A stretch of 64,000 bases of DNA from Hyphomicrobiales bacterium. GTDB lineage: Bacteria; Pseudomonadota; Alphaproteobacteria; Rickettsiales; JACKKO01. The position numbers and the translations under genes were made by a program. Below, one piece after another: positions 16,263 through 26,200 of the stretch. Each line of letters begins with the position of its first letter. Positions within the stretch are counted from its first letter, which is position 1. The notes under the pieces were generated by a model. It was not told the origin of the DNA. It worked only from the letters and a program-made list of their open reading frames with translations, and searched no databases. The stretch is from positions 124,001 to 188,000 of the forward strand of contig JACKKO010000001.1 of NCBI GenBank assembly GCA_024236395.1, given 5' to 3'.

Positions 16263-18134
16263 ATGAAAACCAAGTTGTGGCGTTCTACCGATATTATTGC
16301 AGAATATCTGAAGGCTGCAGGCATAAAGCTGGTGGTAGATTTGCCTGGTCAGGGAGATGCATATTTTTCTGATGCGATAAATATAAGAAAAAAAGCATTT
16401 GATATAGTGGATGTTCCTCACGAGGGAATGATAGGCCATATACTCAATACGTACTCCCGTGCTTCTGGTGGAATGATTCCAGCAGCTTCGGTTACAGAAG
16501 GCGTTGGCTTAGCCCAAATGTTTATGGGGTTACGCAACCTACTTCTTGATGCTACCTCGACCTTTATTCATGTGGGACAGGTTACAGCAAATAATCTTTG
16601 GGAAAATGATCCAAGAGAGAGCCATGTGTTCAATCTTCCAGATGAAGCACATGCTGGCGCTAGAAAATTATATGCCGGCCGATTAAACCCATTCGACCAT
16701 AAATATGGTTCTGGCCTTATGGCTGTAAATGAAGAATCTCCCTTTGCTAAGGCACTATTCCGGCCACAGAGTATAGATGATGTTATTAAAATGATGCCAG
16801 AAGCTATTAGAGCTCTGAAAACAGGAAGGGGAGGTCCAGTAATATTTGAGCTCCCAAGGAATGTAGCAAAAGAAACAACTACTCCATTTGATATACTACT
16901 GCCTGAAACAAAACCAGTTGTTCCGGATGCAGCTGCAATAGACAAATTTGTTGAAAAAATTTTATCTGCAGAGAGGCCGCTTTTCGTATTCGGAGAGCAG
17001 ATGAAAACATCAGGCCCAGAAGCATATGAGTTAGCAAAAAAGTTAGTAGAAAAAGTACAAGGGGTTGCGCTCACAGCATTTCGGCAATTCGATGTTTATA
17101 ATAACACTAGCGAGTCATTTGGGGGAAGCTTTGGCCTTATAACGCCTAAACATGTAGAAGAGGCGTTAATCAATAGCGATAGTGTGTTTTCAATAGGGCA
17201 CTGGTTGGGAGGAGAGACTACGTTTGAATGGAAGCCAGGTGTGTTCAGGGGTAAGCAGCTTACGCTGGTTTATAACCATGCTGAGAATTTTGATTCTGCA
17301 ACAAAACCAAAGAATTTTGATGTGGTTAATCAAGGGATATACAAACCAGATCTGGCCATTACATCAGACATTGTGCCATTTTTAGAGGCCGTATTGGAAA
17401 AATTAAATGCGATTGACAAAGTCGCAAATAAGGGCTTGCTACTTACTACACGAAAAGAATGGCAAGAAAAAGTAAGAAGAAAGCAAGAGGAATTTGTGAT
17501 AACCCCGGAAGAGTCAGGTGATAAAACTGTTCATATGCCAACGATAGTAAAAGAGCTGTTTAACTTTCTTAAAAATGAGCATGAACACTTTTTTATTACC
17601 AATGATGCAGGAGGAAATGCAGTTTATTTTCCTCATCAAATATATGATAGACCAAACATGCATGGGGCACCAGCAATGGGTTCAGTAGGGTATGCCTCCG
17701 GTACAATTGGGGCGGTTGTAGGCATGGAACATGCAGGCAAGAAAGGGCCGGTGATTGGGGTCATGGGTGATGGTAGCTTTAATATGTATATGGGGCAGTT
17801 GGTACTAATGGCGAATCAGTTTTTACGGCACAGCAGAGCATACCACGCTGTAGTAGTAAATAATCATGGTCATGCAGGGATAGATAATACCATGAAGGGT
17901 CTGGCTCTCGGAAATTTTTCCAGGGTTCTTTATAGGAAGAATCCTGATTACCTAGATATGGTTGATTCTGCATTCAAAGACAAAGACGGAGAAGGGCTAA
18001 TCCGAGCGACAAGAGTAGATACTACGGAACTCTTTCTTCCTGTAATAAAGGCAGCGATTAATGATGCAAAAGGAAGACCAAGTTTTACTGAGATTCTTTC
18101 CAGACCAGGTAAGGGCGGAAGGGGAGTAGATTAA
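16263..18134 (+). CDS. Thiamine-diphosphate-dependent enzyme (acetolactate synthase-like fold)
   Basis: 623-aa protein of the decarboxylase/ALS superfamily. The PYR domain has DVPHEGMIGHI, with the catalytic Glu after His; the central domain includes RPLFVFGEQM; the PP domain has GDGSFNMYMG and, 27 residues later, VVVNN, the metal/ThDP motif. A cytoplasmic carboligase or decarboxylase is expected, but the substrate is not evident and it differs from IlvB. AT-rich compared with flanking genes, so it is probably acquired cargo. A NUDIX gene follows 16 bp later. Confidence 0.88.
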   Translation: MKTKLWRSTDIIAEYLKAAGIKLVVDLPGQGDAYFSDAINIRKKAFDIVDVPHEGMIGHILNTYSRASGGMIPAASVTEGVGLAQMFMGLRNLLLDATSTFIHVGQVTANNLWENDPRESHVFNLPDEAHAGARKLYAGRLNPFDHKYGSGLMAVNEESPFAKALFRPQSIDDVIKMMPEAIRALKTGRGGPVIFELPRNVAKETTTPFDILLPETKPVVPDAAAIDKFVEKILSAERPLFVFGEQMKTSGPEAYELAKKLVEKVQGVALTAFRQFDVYNNTSESFGGSFGLITPKHVEEALINSDSVFSIGHWLGGETTFEWKPGVFRGKQLTLVYNHAENFDSATKPKNFDVVNQGIYKPDLAITSDIVPFLEAVLEKLNAIDKVANKGLLLTTRKEWQEKVRRKQEEFVITPEESGDKTVHMPTIVKELFNFLKNEHEHFFITNDAGGNAVYFPHQIYDRPNMHGAPAMGSVGYASGTIGAVVGMEHAGKKGPVIGVMGDGSFNMYMGQLVLMANQFLRHSRAYHAVVVNNHGHAGIDNTMKGLALGNFSRVLYRKNPDYLDMVDSAFKDKDGEGLIRATRVDTTELFLPVIKAAINDAKGRPSFTEILSRPGKGGRGVD

Positions 18135-18150
18135 ATGCGATGAGGGCATA

Positions 18151-18999
18151 ATGTACCCATCAAAACCACTTATTCATGGCCCCAATACCTTTGCAAAAGC
18201 GGAGCTGATAAATGGTATACGCCATATTCGTTATCCGAAATTAGATGGCGGATTTTACGAGCCGGTTCCTTTAATTCAGGCCGCAGTTGTGGTTTTTGTG
18301 GTCAGGCATAATGACGTGCCGCATGTGTTGTTAAATACACGAGCCAATAATATGCGCCGTAGTGCGGGGATGGCATGTTTCCCGGGCGGTAGGGCCGAGG
18401 CATCGGATGGGAATGAGTTGAGCCGCACGGCAATTCGTGAATTTCTTGAAGAGAATGCATTTAATTCCAATATAGAAAATAAGGACATTCTAAACGAGAT
18501 ATTGCCAATTAGAGAGCAATTCACGGGCTATGGGTTTGTTGTACAGCCATATGTGAGTGTTTTACCACAAGATGCACTCAGAGAGCTCAGGCCCAACCCC
18601 GCAGAAGTTCAGGATATATACTTGGTCCCGTTATCGGAATTTAGGCCCCAAAACGCAGAGAAGAAGGTCGTGATGGGCGGGAATGAAAAGGTTGGCGCAC
18701 ATAAGATGCCGTATATGTTTTTTCGATTCGGAAATGCCATAAGTGTGGCTAGTACTTCAGAAGGAGCGTTTGGCCAGATGGTTGTGAAAGATAAAATATG
18801 GGGTACCACGGCGATAATTGGTGCAATAACCCACGAACGGTTGCAGCATGTACTCTTAGATACTTCTAACCAAGCGGTACAGAGAACATACGTCAATGAC
18901 GAGGCACTTATAGCAGACTTTCGAAAAGCGATAAAGTTTCCGCCGCCTTACTGGCATTTTCTGGAGACAGAAAATCATAGGGTTTCCCGGTGTAAGTAA
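18151..18999 (+). CDS. NUDIX hydrolase (CoA-pyrophosphatase-like)
   Basis: 282 aa. The domain begins AAVVVFVVRHNDVPHVLL; the NUDIX box is CFPGGRAEASDG.. TAIREFLEEN, with the extra residues between PGG and TAxRE seen in CoA/acyl-CoA pyrophosphatases. The box ends EENAF in place of the usual EExG, so specificity or activity may differ. Likely cotranscribed with the ThDP enzyme; it may clear a nucleotide or CoA by-product of that pathway, which is inference. Confidence 0.85.
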   Translation: MYPSKPLIHGPNTFAKAELINGIRHIRYPKLDGGFYEPVPLIQAAVVVFVVRHNDVPHVLLNTRANNMRRSAGMACFPGGRAEASDGNELSRTAIREFLEENAFNSNIENKDILNEILPIREQFTGYGFVVQPYVSVLPQDALRELRPNPAEVQDIYLVPLSEFRPQNAEKKVVMGGNEKVGAHKMPYMFFRFGNAISVASTSEGAFGQMVVKDKIWGTTAIIGAITHERLQHVLLDTSNQAVQRTYVNDEALIADFRKAIKFPPPYWHFLETENHRVSRCK

Positions 19000-19013
19000 C
19001 GGCATCATTCCAT

Positions 19014-19032
19014 GGGACACTCATGGGACAGT
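19014..19032 (+). promoter_or_regulatory. Octamer pair beside attR (candidate arm sites)
   Basis: GGGACACT at 19014-19021 and GGGACAGT at 19025-19032, spaced 11 bp, matching the octamers at 8376-8507. Confidence 0.5.
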
Positions 19033-19146
19033 TGGTGGTAAAAAATGCCCAAAACAGGGCACAAACCACAAAAACGACATTCCGATAACCTGCTGATTCT
19101 GTTGCTATATTCTGTTTCTGTCTGTTGCCGTTTTTTGGCCAAAACC

Positions 19147-19198
19147 GACTTAAAATCCCTCGGTTAGTAATAACCGTGCCGGTTCGACCCCGGCCGCG
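19147..19198 (+). other. attR: displaced tRNA-Leu 3' fragment
   Basis: Contains the anticodon-arm block GACTTAAAATCCCTCG, then its own variable arm (CGGTTA, GTAA loop, TAACCG) and the T-arm block ending GGCCGCG. The acceptor end has decayed (CGCGCTAC instead of CGCGAGCACCA) and there is no 5' half, so it is not a functional tRNA. The variable arm is well formed but different from that of the intact gene. Confidence 0.85.
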
Positions 19199-19335
19199 CT
19201 ACTTTCAGAAGCCATTTGCAAATATTCCGGCTTGAAAAAAGTAAGGCATTGGATTGCCTTCTGGGAAGTTATTGTTCTATGAACACCCCAGATGTCTGCG
19301 TCATTGTTAATGGTGCAGAGGAGTGAAATAAATAG

Positions 19336-20778
19336 TTATGATGTGTTTTTTATCCCTACGCGTTTCATTTCGCCCCAAGATTGTTTTTTGCGCAGAAAGC
19401 GCCACCACCCAATAATTCGCCAAATATTATTGTATTGCCGGTATCCAAAATTTTCGATAATAGCGACAAACCCAAGGATGAGTAGTCCTCTGGCATGACT
19501 AAACCGCTTCAGAGATATTTCCTCCATTGCCAGTGACATAGTGCTAATAAATATACCGAAAACAAAAAACAGGCACAAAAAGGCAACCATAAATTCTATA
19601 TTTAATGCACCAAGGAGATAAAAAAGCGGCAGAAGAAGATAACCAGCAAGTTCCAGCAACGGACCTACTACATCAAAAATAAACATAAGCGGATATGCGA
19701 CCAGCCCAATTCGTCCATAGCGCGGGTTCATGAACATTTCTATATGGCGAAAAATAACTTCTAACCCCCCCTGCTGCCAACGGATGCGCTGGCTGCTTAG
19801 AACATCCATGGTTTCTGGAACTTCCGTCCAGCAAACGGGCTCCGGAACAAAGCGCATTTCATACTCACGCTTTTGTTCCCTACAGTATTTATGGATACGC
19901 ATAACCAGTTCAAAATCTTCGCCAATAGTTTTAGGATCAAAACCACCTACTGCTAGGGCGATATCACGCCGGAACACAGAAAATGCCCCCGAAATGATGG
20001 TTAGAATGCCGAGGCGACTCCAAGCCAGCCGCCCCATCAGAAAGGCGCGGATATATTCTACCACCTGGAAAAGTGGCAGCAGTTTTTTGGGAAGCCGAAC
20101 CTGTCTAATGATTGCGTTGTCTACATCGCAGCCGTTAAGGATACGTACAGTACCTCCGGTTGCGACAATTTTTTCAGGCTCATCGATAAAAGGTTGAACG
20201 GTTTTTAACAATGCCGTGGGATCAAGTAATGAATCGGCATCTAACGTGCAGAATAGTGGATACCGTGAAATATCAATTCCAGTATTAAGCGCATCCGAGC
20301 GGCCACCATTCTCTTTATCGACTACTACTAAATTCGGATAATCCGGAGAAGTATAAATGCCCCGGATGGGTTTGTGTACCAGTGGGCTTTCATAAAGGCG
20401 GTAAGATTGGGATAATTGAAATTGATCAATGAGTACTTGCAGGGTATTATCCTTTGAACCATCATTGACAATAATCACTTCATAGACAGGATATTTCGTC
20501 GCTAAGCTTGCTGTTGCTGTGTTGATAATCGTGACTTCTTCATTATAAGCAGGAATAATAATCGAGATAGGAAGGGTAATATCAGAGTGCATTAGCCACC
20601 AGCTATGCTCTTCTTCCTGGCGTAATTTCATACGGAGCAATTCGCCTGCTGCCAGGGGAATTTGAATGAAGTAAATAATATTCTGGAACATTCCCAGTGC
20701 CAGAATGCCATAGGAGAAATAAATAATTTCAGTGCGGAAATGCTCTGCCAACTGGCGTAAGGGTTCAAGCCAATCCAT
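19336..20778 (-). CDS. Membrane glycosyltransferase, family 2 (YaiP/PgaC-like)
   Basis: 480 aa. Two N-terminal hydrophobic segments precede a GT-A domain with SIIIPAYNEEVTI, VIIVNDGSKDN, TLDADS (metal-binding DxD), GEDFE and QRIRWQQG, the processive-synthase QxxRW motif; several C-terminal membrane helices follow. It likely polymerises or adds a sugar at the inner membrane for an exopolysaccharide. It is last in a three-gene reverse operon with a HEAT protein (14-bp overlap) and a YaiO-like barrel. Confidence 0.9.
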   Translation of the reverse strand: MDWLEPLRQLAEHFRTEIIYFSYGILALGMFQNIIYFIQIPLAAGELLRMKLRQEEEHSWWLMHSDITLPISIIIPAYNEEVTIINTATASLATKYPVYEVIIVNDGSKDNTLQVLIDQFQLSQSYRLYESPLVHKPIRGIYTSPDYPNLVVVDKENGGRSDALNTGIDISRYPLFCTLDADSLLDPTALLKTVQPFIDEPEKIVATGGTVRILNGCDVDNAIIRQVRLPKKLLPLFQVVEYIRAFLMGRLAWSRLGILTIISGAFSVFRRDIALAVGGFDPKTIGEDFELVMRIHKYCREQKREYEMRFVPEPVCWTEVPETMDVLSSQRIRWQQGGLEVIFRHIEMFMNPRYGRIGLVAYPLMFIFDVVGPLLELAGYLLLPLFYLLGALNIEFMVAFLCLFFVFGIFISTMSLAMEEISLKRFSHARGLLILGFVAIIENFGYRQYNNIWRIIGWWRFLRKKQSWGEMKRVGIKNTS

Positions 20779-21841
20779 TATACGCCCCTTTTTCTGCTAA
20801 TAACATCTGTGCACGATGTCCTCCGCGTGTAGGATTCTTGGCAATATCGTGAAGCAATGCTATTCCCGGCATTCCTGCTGAGAAGAGGGCAAACCCTACC
20901 TGTAACCCAATAAGCCAGTTCTCGTCTTCCATCATCGTAATGAAAACATCTTCAGGAAGCGGTAATGTATTAGCAGCGCAATCCACGACGTAACGTTTTA
21001 CGCGCCAATAAGCATCACTCATTCCAAAGTGTAATAACTCCACAGGCACAGGTGCTTTTGCATGAGCCAAAGCGCGGAAAGAAAGCGCGCGCATCTGATG
21101 ATGCGGGTGATTATATAATGGAATAGCCGCTTTAAGTATATGTTCTGGATTGCCCATCTGTCCTAATGCCATGAGGGCCGCCATTTTTGTCTCCAGCGAA
21201 ATATTTTCACTTTCCAGCAGCGTGACCAGATTTTTGGAAATTCCTGGGCCAAATTTCTGGAATACATCACAAACTATAGGATAGGAATAGATACCTAATT
21301 GCTTACATTCCCTGGCAACAGCGGGAAATTGGGTAACATCCTGGGTTGTTGCCAGGGCGACAATCGCGGATTGTTTTACCAGCGGGTGTGAATGGGTGAG
21401 GTGATATCGGAGTATCTCTTTTACGTTTTCATCTGGCCAGTGTCTGGCGAGGGTCACGGCAGCAGTATGCCGGTGTTTGCTGCGATAATGACTGAGTTCA
21501 TTTATCAACCAGTCATAGAAGCCCACATCCTTTAAGGTCGCGAGAAGAGAGTAACGGACATCGCCCTCTATCTCTCTCAATAGTGGAGGTATTACCTCGG
21601 CAAGGTATTTAAAGTCTCTTTTATTTCGTGCGATTATTTCGTTTATATTGTCTAATGGGGTTTCAATATGCTGCGATACGCGCTGTTCAATTTCTTTTTT
21701 ACGAACCTCGCTTTTATTCTTCCGCGTATCAGTAAAATAACGCGCCAATACCAGGCTCATGAAGATTGTAACAGAAAACAATGCAAATGCACCGCAAACA
21801 GGCCAGATATATGTCGCTACAATGTCGTGAAAAGAAGGCAT
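20765..21841 (-). CDS. HEAT-repeat membrane protein
   Basis: 358 aa with one N-terminal membrane helix (about 13-34), a charged linker, then repeated helical pairs such as VKQSAIVALATTQDV, TKMAALMALGQMGN and QMRALSFRALAHAK, which are HEAT repeats. Probably a cytoplasmic scaffold anchored next to the glycosyltransferase. It lies 3 bp downstream of the YaiO-like gene and overlaps the transferase gene by 14 bp. Confidence 0.8.
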   Translation of the reverse strand: MPSFHDIVATYIWPVCGAFALFSVTIFMSLVLARYFTDTRKNKSEVRKKEIEQRVSQHIETPLDNINEIIARNKRDFKYLAEVIPPLLREIEGDVRYSLLATLKDVGFYDWLINELSHYRSKHRHTAAVTLARHWPDENVKEILRYHLTHSHPLVKQSAIVALATTQDVTQFPAVARECKQLGIYSYPIVCDVFQKFGPGISKNLVTLLESENISLETKMAALMALGQMGNPEHILKAAIPLYNHPHHQMRALSFRALAHAKAPVPVELLHFGMSDAYWRVKRYVVDCAANTLPLPEDVFITMMEDENWLIGLQVGFALFSAGMPGIALLHDIAKNPTRGGHRAQMLLAEKGAYNGLA

Positions 21842-21844
21842 GGC

Positions 21845-22990
21845 CTAGAATTTCATAGATAATGCAGTTGCACCAATATGCCGGATAAAAGAATTGTCCC
21901 TATCCTCTCGGGCATAGGAGGCATGAACAGTCACATTGCTAGAAAACCGGTAAGAAAGCCCTATAAAGCGGGCCTTGGTATTCACGGTTAGTGCATTCTC
22001 CGTTTCCGGAGCATCGGATAATCCCCCAAATACACGAAGCGCGGATAGGGGTGTTTGCCAGTCCACGCGGCCAGAAAGCCCTTTCAGTCGGTTATCATAC
22101 TCATCGATCACGTTAATGTGCTGGATGTGTGCCTGAATGGTATCGGTAATGGCGTAACGGAGGCCGGGTTTGATAACCGTTGTATTAATGGTTTTGTAAC
22201 GGTCGTGTTGGATGTGGCCTGTCAACCAGCTATCGCCTAAGAGGCTATTGCCATGCAAGATACGCATTTCACCTCCTGCCTTGATACGCCACTTTGGAAT
22301 AAAGACAGAATCCGGCGTGTAGCCAACACTTGCATAACCACTATAGCGGTCATTAAAAATATGGGTAACACCCAGCTCATAATGTTCATTATACGCATTC
22401 TGCCGTTGAAGATTTTCCGTACGAAAATGTACCAGGGTGTCCTTATTAATCCACCGCCCAAGTTGTAAGAAGCTTTGCCGCCAATCGGGTTGAGGCCGGC
22501 GTGAAAAAGTGCTGCGCTCATGCCCGATATCCGCCTGCCAGCGGGGGTGGAAAGGGCGGGCAGGAAGTCGTTTGGCTTTTTCAATTGTGGCGGCTAACAC
22601 CTGCGCATCGGTATAGTCCGGGGAAGCATTTAATACTTCCCGTGTTAGTTTTTCCGCCAGACCATCTTCTCCCTTCCAGTGGTATAAACGCGCCAGTTCA
22701 AGACGGATATCCAGATTGGCAGGAGATAATGCCAAGGCCTTTTTCTGGGAGGCCATTGCCTCCGTGTATTTGTTCCGGAAACGCTGAACTAACCCTAATT
22801 GAAACCAGAGTTCGGCATTCTTAGCATCATTTTTTAAAAGGGAAACGAATTGTTGTTCCGCCGCTGCAAATTGCCCATTTTTACGCGCCCGCAGAGCTTC
22901 ATCATAGGTTGCGGTGCTTCCGGGATTCGATAATATCACCAGAATTGAGACAAGAGAAATATACGTATATTTCAAACGGTGCAGACTCAT
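21845..22990 (-). CDS. TPR plus YaiO-like outer-membrane beta-barrel protein
   Basis: 381 aa. A signal peptide (residues ~8-28) is followed by three TPR-like helical pairs (~30-130; AELWFQLGLVQRFRNKYTEA, DIRLELARLYHWKGEDGLAE) and a C-terminal barrel rich in alternating aromatic residues, ending in a terminal Phe (TALSMKF), typical of outer-membrane proteins. The match is to YaiO-type barrels, which in E. coli neighbour the GT2 gene yaiP. ATG 22990 is used; a TTG at 22993 is one codon earlier. First gene of the operon. Confidence 0.82.
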   Translation of the reverse strand: MSLHRLKYTYISLVSILVILSNPGSTATYDEALRARKNGQFAAAEQQFVSLLKNDAKNAELWFQLGLVQRFRNKYTEAMASQKKALALSPANLDIRLELARLYHWKGEDGLAEKLTREVLNASPDYTDAQVLAATIEKAKRLPARPFHPRWQADIGHERSTFSRRPQPDWRQSFLQLGRWINKDTLVHFRTENLQRQNAYNEHYELGVTHIFNDRYSGYASVGYTPDSVFIPKWRIKAGGEMRILHGNSLLGDSWLTGHIQHDRYKTINTTVIKPGLRYAITDTIQAHIQHINVIDEYDNRLKGLSGRVDWQTPLSALRVFGGLSDAPETENALTVNTKARFIGLSYRFSSNVTVHASYAREDRDNSFIRHIGATALSMKF

Positions 22991-23247
22991 CAAAATTACT
23001 TAGTCAATACGATACACATTACTCATACTATTACTTTATGTGAGTGACAGAACGAATGATAGTGTTTTCAATAATAGCCTAAGCATGTTTTTGTGGCAAA
23101 AAATTAGTATAAAAACAAGGGGAGCAGGGTATTTTACACAATAATCTTGCAAAAACACAAAAATGTGAGATAGTTAACCCATTATTAACCATACGGATGG
23201 CGATTCTCTCTGTGCTTTCGCCACTGAAGGGTGCTTAAAGGTGTCAT
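22991..23247. promoter_or_regulatory. Divergent intergenic promoter region
   Basis: 257 bp, AT-rich, between the YaiO-like gene and the glutamate-synthase-like operon. It must hold promoters for both directions. An approximate repeat GTTAACCCATTATTAACC lies near 23175-23192. No confident -10/-35 pair could be named. Confidence 0.45.
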
Positions 23248-26200
23248 ATGTCGACTGATGTTAGCTTAGTCTCGAATCACCTTTCCACAATAGAACAATC
23301 AATTAACCTGATGCCGGATCACGATAATTGTGGAACGGGAGGCAGCAAGGATTTATCTGGTCGGCAATCGCACCAGATGACGCAGATGGCAGATGCGGAG
23401 TTGCTTGGATATGTGCATCGCACCGGTACCACACCCGGCAGAGATGGTAAACCGGTGGGGGATGGTACCTCGCGTCAGAATGATTTGCCTGTCGCATTCT
23501 ATCGTGATGTTGTTAAAAATGAGTTTGGCTTGAAAGATGTGAAGCTCAAGAAAGGCCGGTTCGCAGTTGGACAATTCTTTTTACCCCAGGATAGAAACAC
23601 CGAAATAAATGGCGAAGATCCGGAAGCGTATATTGAAAGGATTATTAATAAGTCGGGTGCCTTTGAAATTCTGGGGTGGCGTGATGTCCCTATTGACCAT
23701 GAAAAACTCAAACTGCCTAAAGAGGCATATGAGAAACTCCCAGAGGTAAAAAAATTTCTGAATGAGCGTATTCAGCAACGTAAGCAGGAATTACAAGAGA
23801 GTGGGATTCAGCAAAATGATCCTGTAGCCTATCAAAAACAGCTTGGCGAAATAGACTATCATGCTGCGTGGGATACGCTGAGAGAATTTGGGCTTGAAGA
23901 ATGTGAACTTTCGATTGATACGCTGATCACCATGCCGCGCTATCGGCAAGTGATCGTGCGTATGAAAGACAATATTTCCACACGGGAAGGCCAAAAAGCC
24001 TGTACGGAAGTCCATTGTGAAATTTCAGATAGTTTGAAGGAATATAATAAAGGTAAATCCAGTGATGAAACAATAGATCCCATATCGTTCTCGAGTACAA
24101 AAGTGGTGCACAAGGGGATGTTTACCCCCAGGCAGCTGGTGGACATGTTTACGGATTTAAAGAGCAAGCTTTATAAAATCTCAGAATATATAGTACATGG
24201 ACGATACTCAACTGGCCAGAATCCAAACCATAGCCGTGCCCAGTCATTTACAGTAGGTGATGATATTAGCGTTAATCATAACGGTGACAAGGTGACGGAT
24301 CCTGGAAATCGTAGAGATCGCGCGTCTTACAATAAGAAGACAAGCGCAAAAAATCCGTTCGATGCAAGTAACTCCAGCGATTCCGGGCATTTTACTGCAC
24401 ATGCCAGCGATCTCACCAGAGGGGGCCTGAAGGTGGAAGAAGCTTTGTATGCATTGCTGCAGCCTTCATGGGAGCAAAATGAAGAAATGCCGGAATATAC
24501 CAAGGCGTGGTTTCGTTTAATGAATATGCGGGCAAAGCCGGTAGGCGGCCCGGCGAATGTAAATTTTAGTGGCACAGATGACGAGGGTGATAAATTTGGT
24601 GCCGTAAAAGATAATGCAGGCCTGCGTCCCAGTTGGTACATGGTAACAGTAGACAAAAACGGCAAACCCAAACGAATGTATACGGGGTCAGAAATTCTCC
24701 ACACAACAGAAGACCTACGAAAGAGAGGGGAGTTTCTTCTAATGCGTGACCAGCTTGGGGCCGGAGAGATGGTGGTATATAACAGTGGCGATGGGAAAAT
24801 CTATCGCACCAGGGATATTCTGGAGAAAATTACAAATCCGGACCTCAATGGAGGCAGAGATTATATTGCAGAATTACAGGGGAAGCTTACAGAGGGTATA
24901 CAGGTTAGTGACAAAGAACTAAATCAGCATACACCCGCCAGAAGCGCATTTGAAGATTCTATTTCCCGACGTAATATCCACTCCTGGACACGCGAGCACG
25001 TGAATAAAATTCTACGGCCTATGATTGCAAGTGGTGGTGTACCTAAGAAAGCAATGGGAGATACCGAACAGCATGAAGCATTCACACGGGATATCGTGGG
25101 ACATCTCATCGCGTGCGTGAAGGAAACAAACTCACAGATTATTACTCCGGGCTTAGATGTTTTGCGCCGTGGTAAAGTCATGTCCTATAGTAATGAAATT
25201 GGTGCGAACTCAAGTCTGGGCGAATTTTCTGATCGTCCAATGACACCAATTGACAAACCATTTCTTATACCCGGACAGTTGGAAAAGCTACAGGAGCGAC
25301 GCGGTGCGCATGTCGCTGTTATTGATACGACGGCTGAAATTGGTGCGATAGGTGAACGAACTATAGATGAGAAGACATCGATCCTTAACCAGCGTGTTGC
25401 TGAAATTATTGAAGAAGTAAAAGAGGCTATTAGAGAAGGTAAAGATACCATCATTTTATCGGATGAAAATGTATCTACGACACGCCAGGCGGTGGCGGAT
25501 TTTTTTGTGGTGTCTGCAGTATATAGCGAACTTGAACGGGAAGGGCTTTCGCACAGCGCAAAAATTGTTGTGAATACCGGGCAATCAAAAAGTCCGGACC
25601 ATGCGGCTAAGTTACTAACGCTGGGAGCAACGGCAGTTTACGAGCGGGAAGTACATGAATTTTTATATGAGGTTTATCAGGAAAACAAAGTCAACTTTGA
25701 GAAAGAAGGTGTGTCGTTTGCTGATCTTGTTCATACCTATATTGATAAAGTCGCCATTCCTCAGTTAGCGAAAATGGAAGGTGCTAACTGTATTTCAAAT
25801 GTTCGCAATTATTCCGGGGGAAAAAATGTTTTCCTGCAATATATGACGAACCGGGGCGGACTGATGGAGAAGGCATTTGGTGATATTCCTTCACAGGTGC
25901 AGGGATTGAATGAACTTGATATCGCGTACTCACAGATACGGGCACATGAAGATACCCAGGTTAGGCTTGTTGGTTATAAACACCTTAATCAGGAAATATT
26001 AAATGTTATAAAAGATGCAGGATTGCATGAGATTAAGGAGATGCTGGAAAAGAACAAAGCGCTCTATGGGCTGTTCTCGGCACATTTTGAACATTTTCTG
26101 GACGCTTCCTATGCGAATGAACAACATAAGCAAATAAGTAAACTCACAGACGGTATTCTGTTGGTTCTAAAACAAGCAGGTGTGTTTCATGAGGAAGCGG

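Larger units (their letters stand above)
8282..19198 (+). mobile_element. Integrative element in tRNA-Leu, ~10.9 kb
   Basis: Bounded by attL in the tRNA-Leu gene and a displaced tRNA 3' fragment (attR). It carries a tyrosine integrase next to attL, small excisionase-like and winged-helix proteins, and unrelated metabolic cargo of mixed base composition. No capsid, terminase, relaxase or transfer genes are seen, so it resembles a small genomic island or satellite-type element rather than a full prophage or ICE. The frameshifted DUF2269 gene suggests some cargo is decaying. Confidence 0.85.
19000..19335. other. Non-coding right end of the element
   Basis: No gene seen. It holds a GGGACACT/GGGACAGT pair at 19014-19032 (11-bp spacing), the attR tRNA fragment at 19147-19198, and 130 bp of chromosomal flank before the reverse-strand glycosyltransferase gene ends. 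Confidence 0.7.

Noticed and set aside
19147..19198. A second tRNA-Leu gene
   Set aside because: No 5' half (acceptor, D-arm) and the 3' acceptor is damaged; it is the attR remnant.
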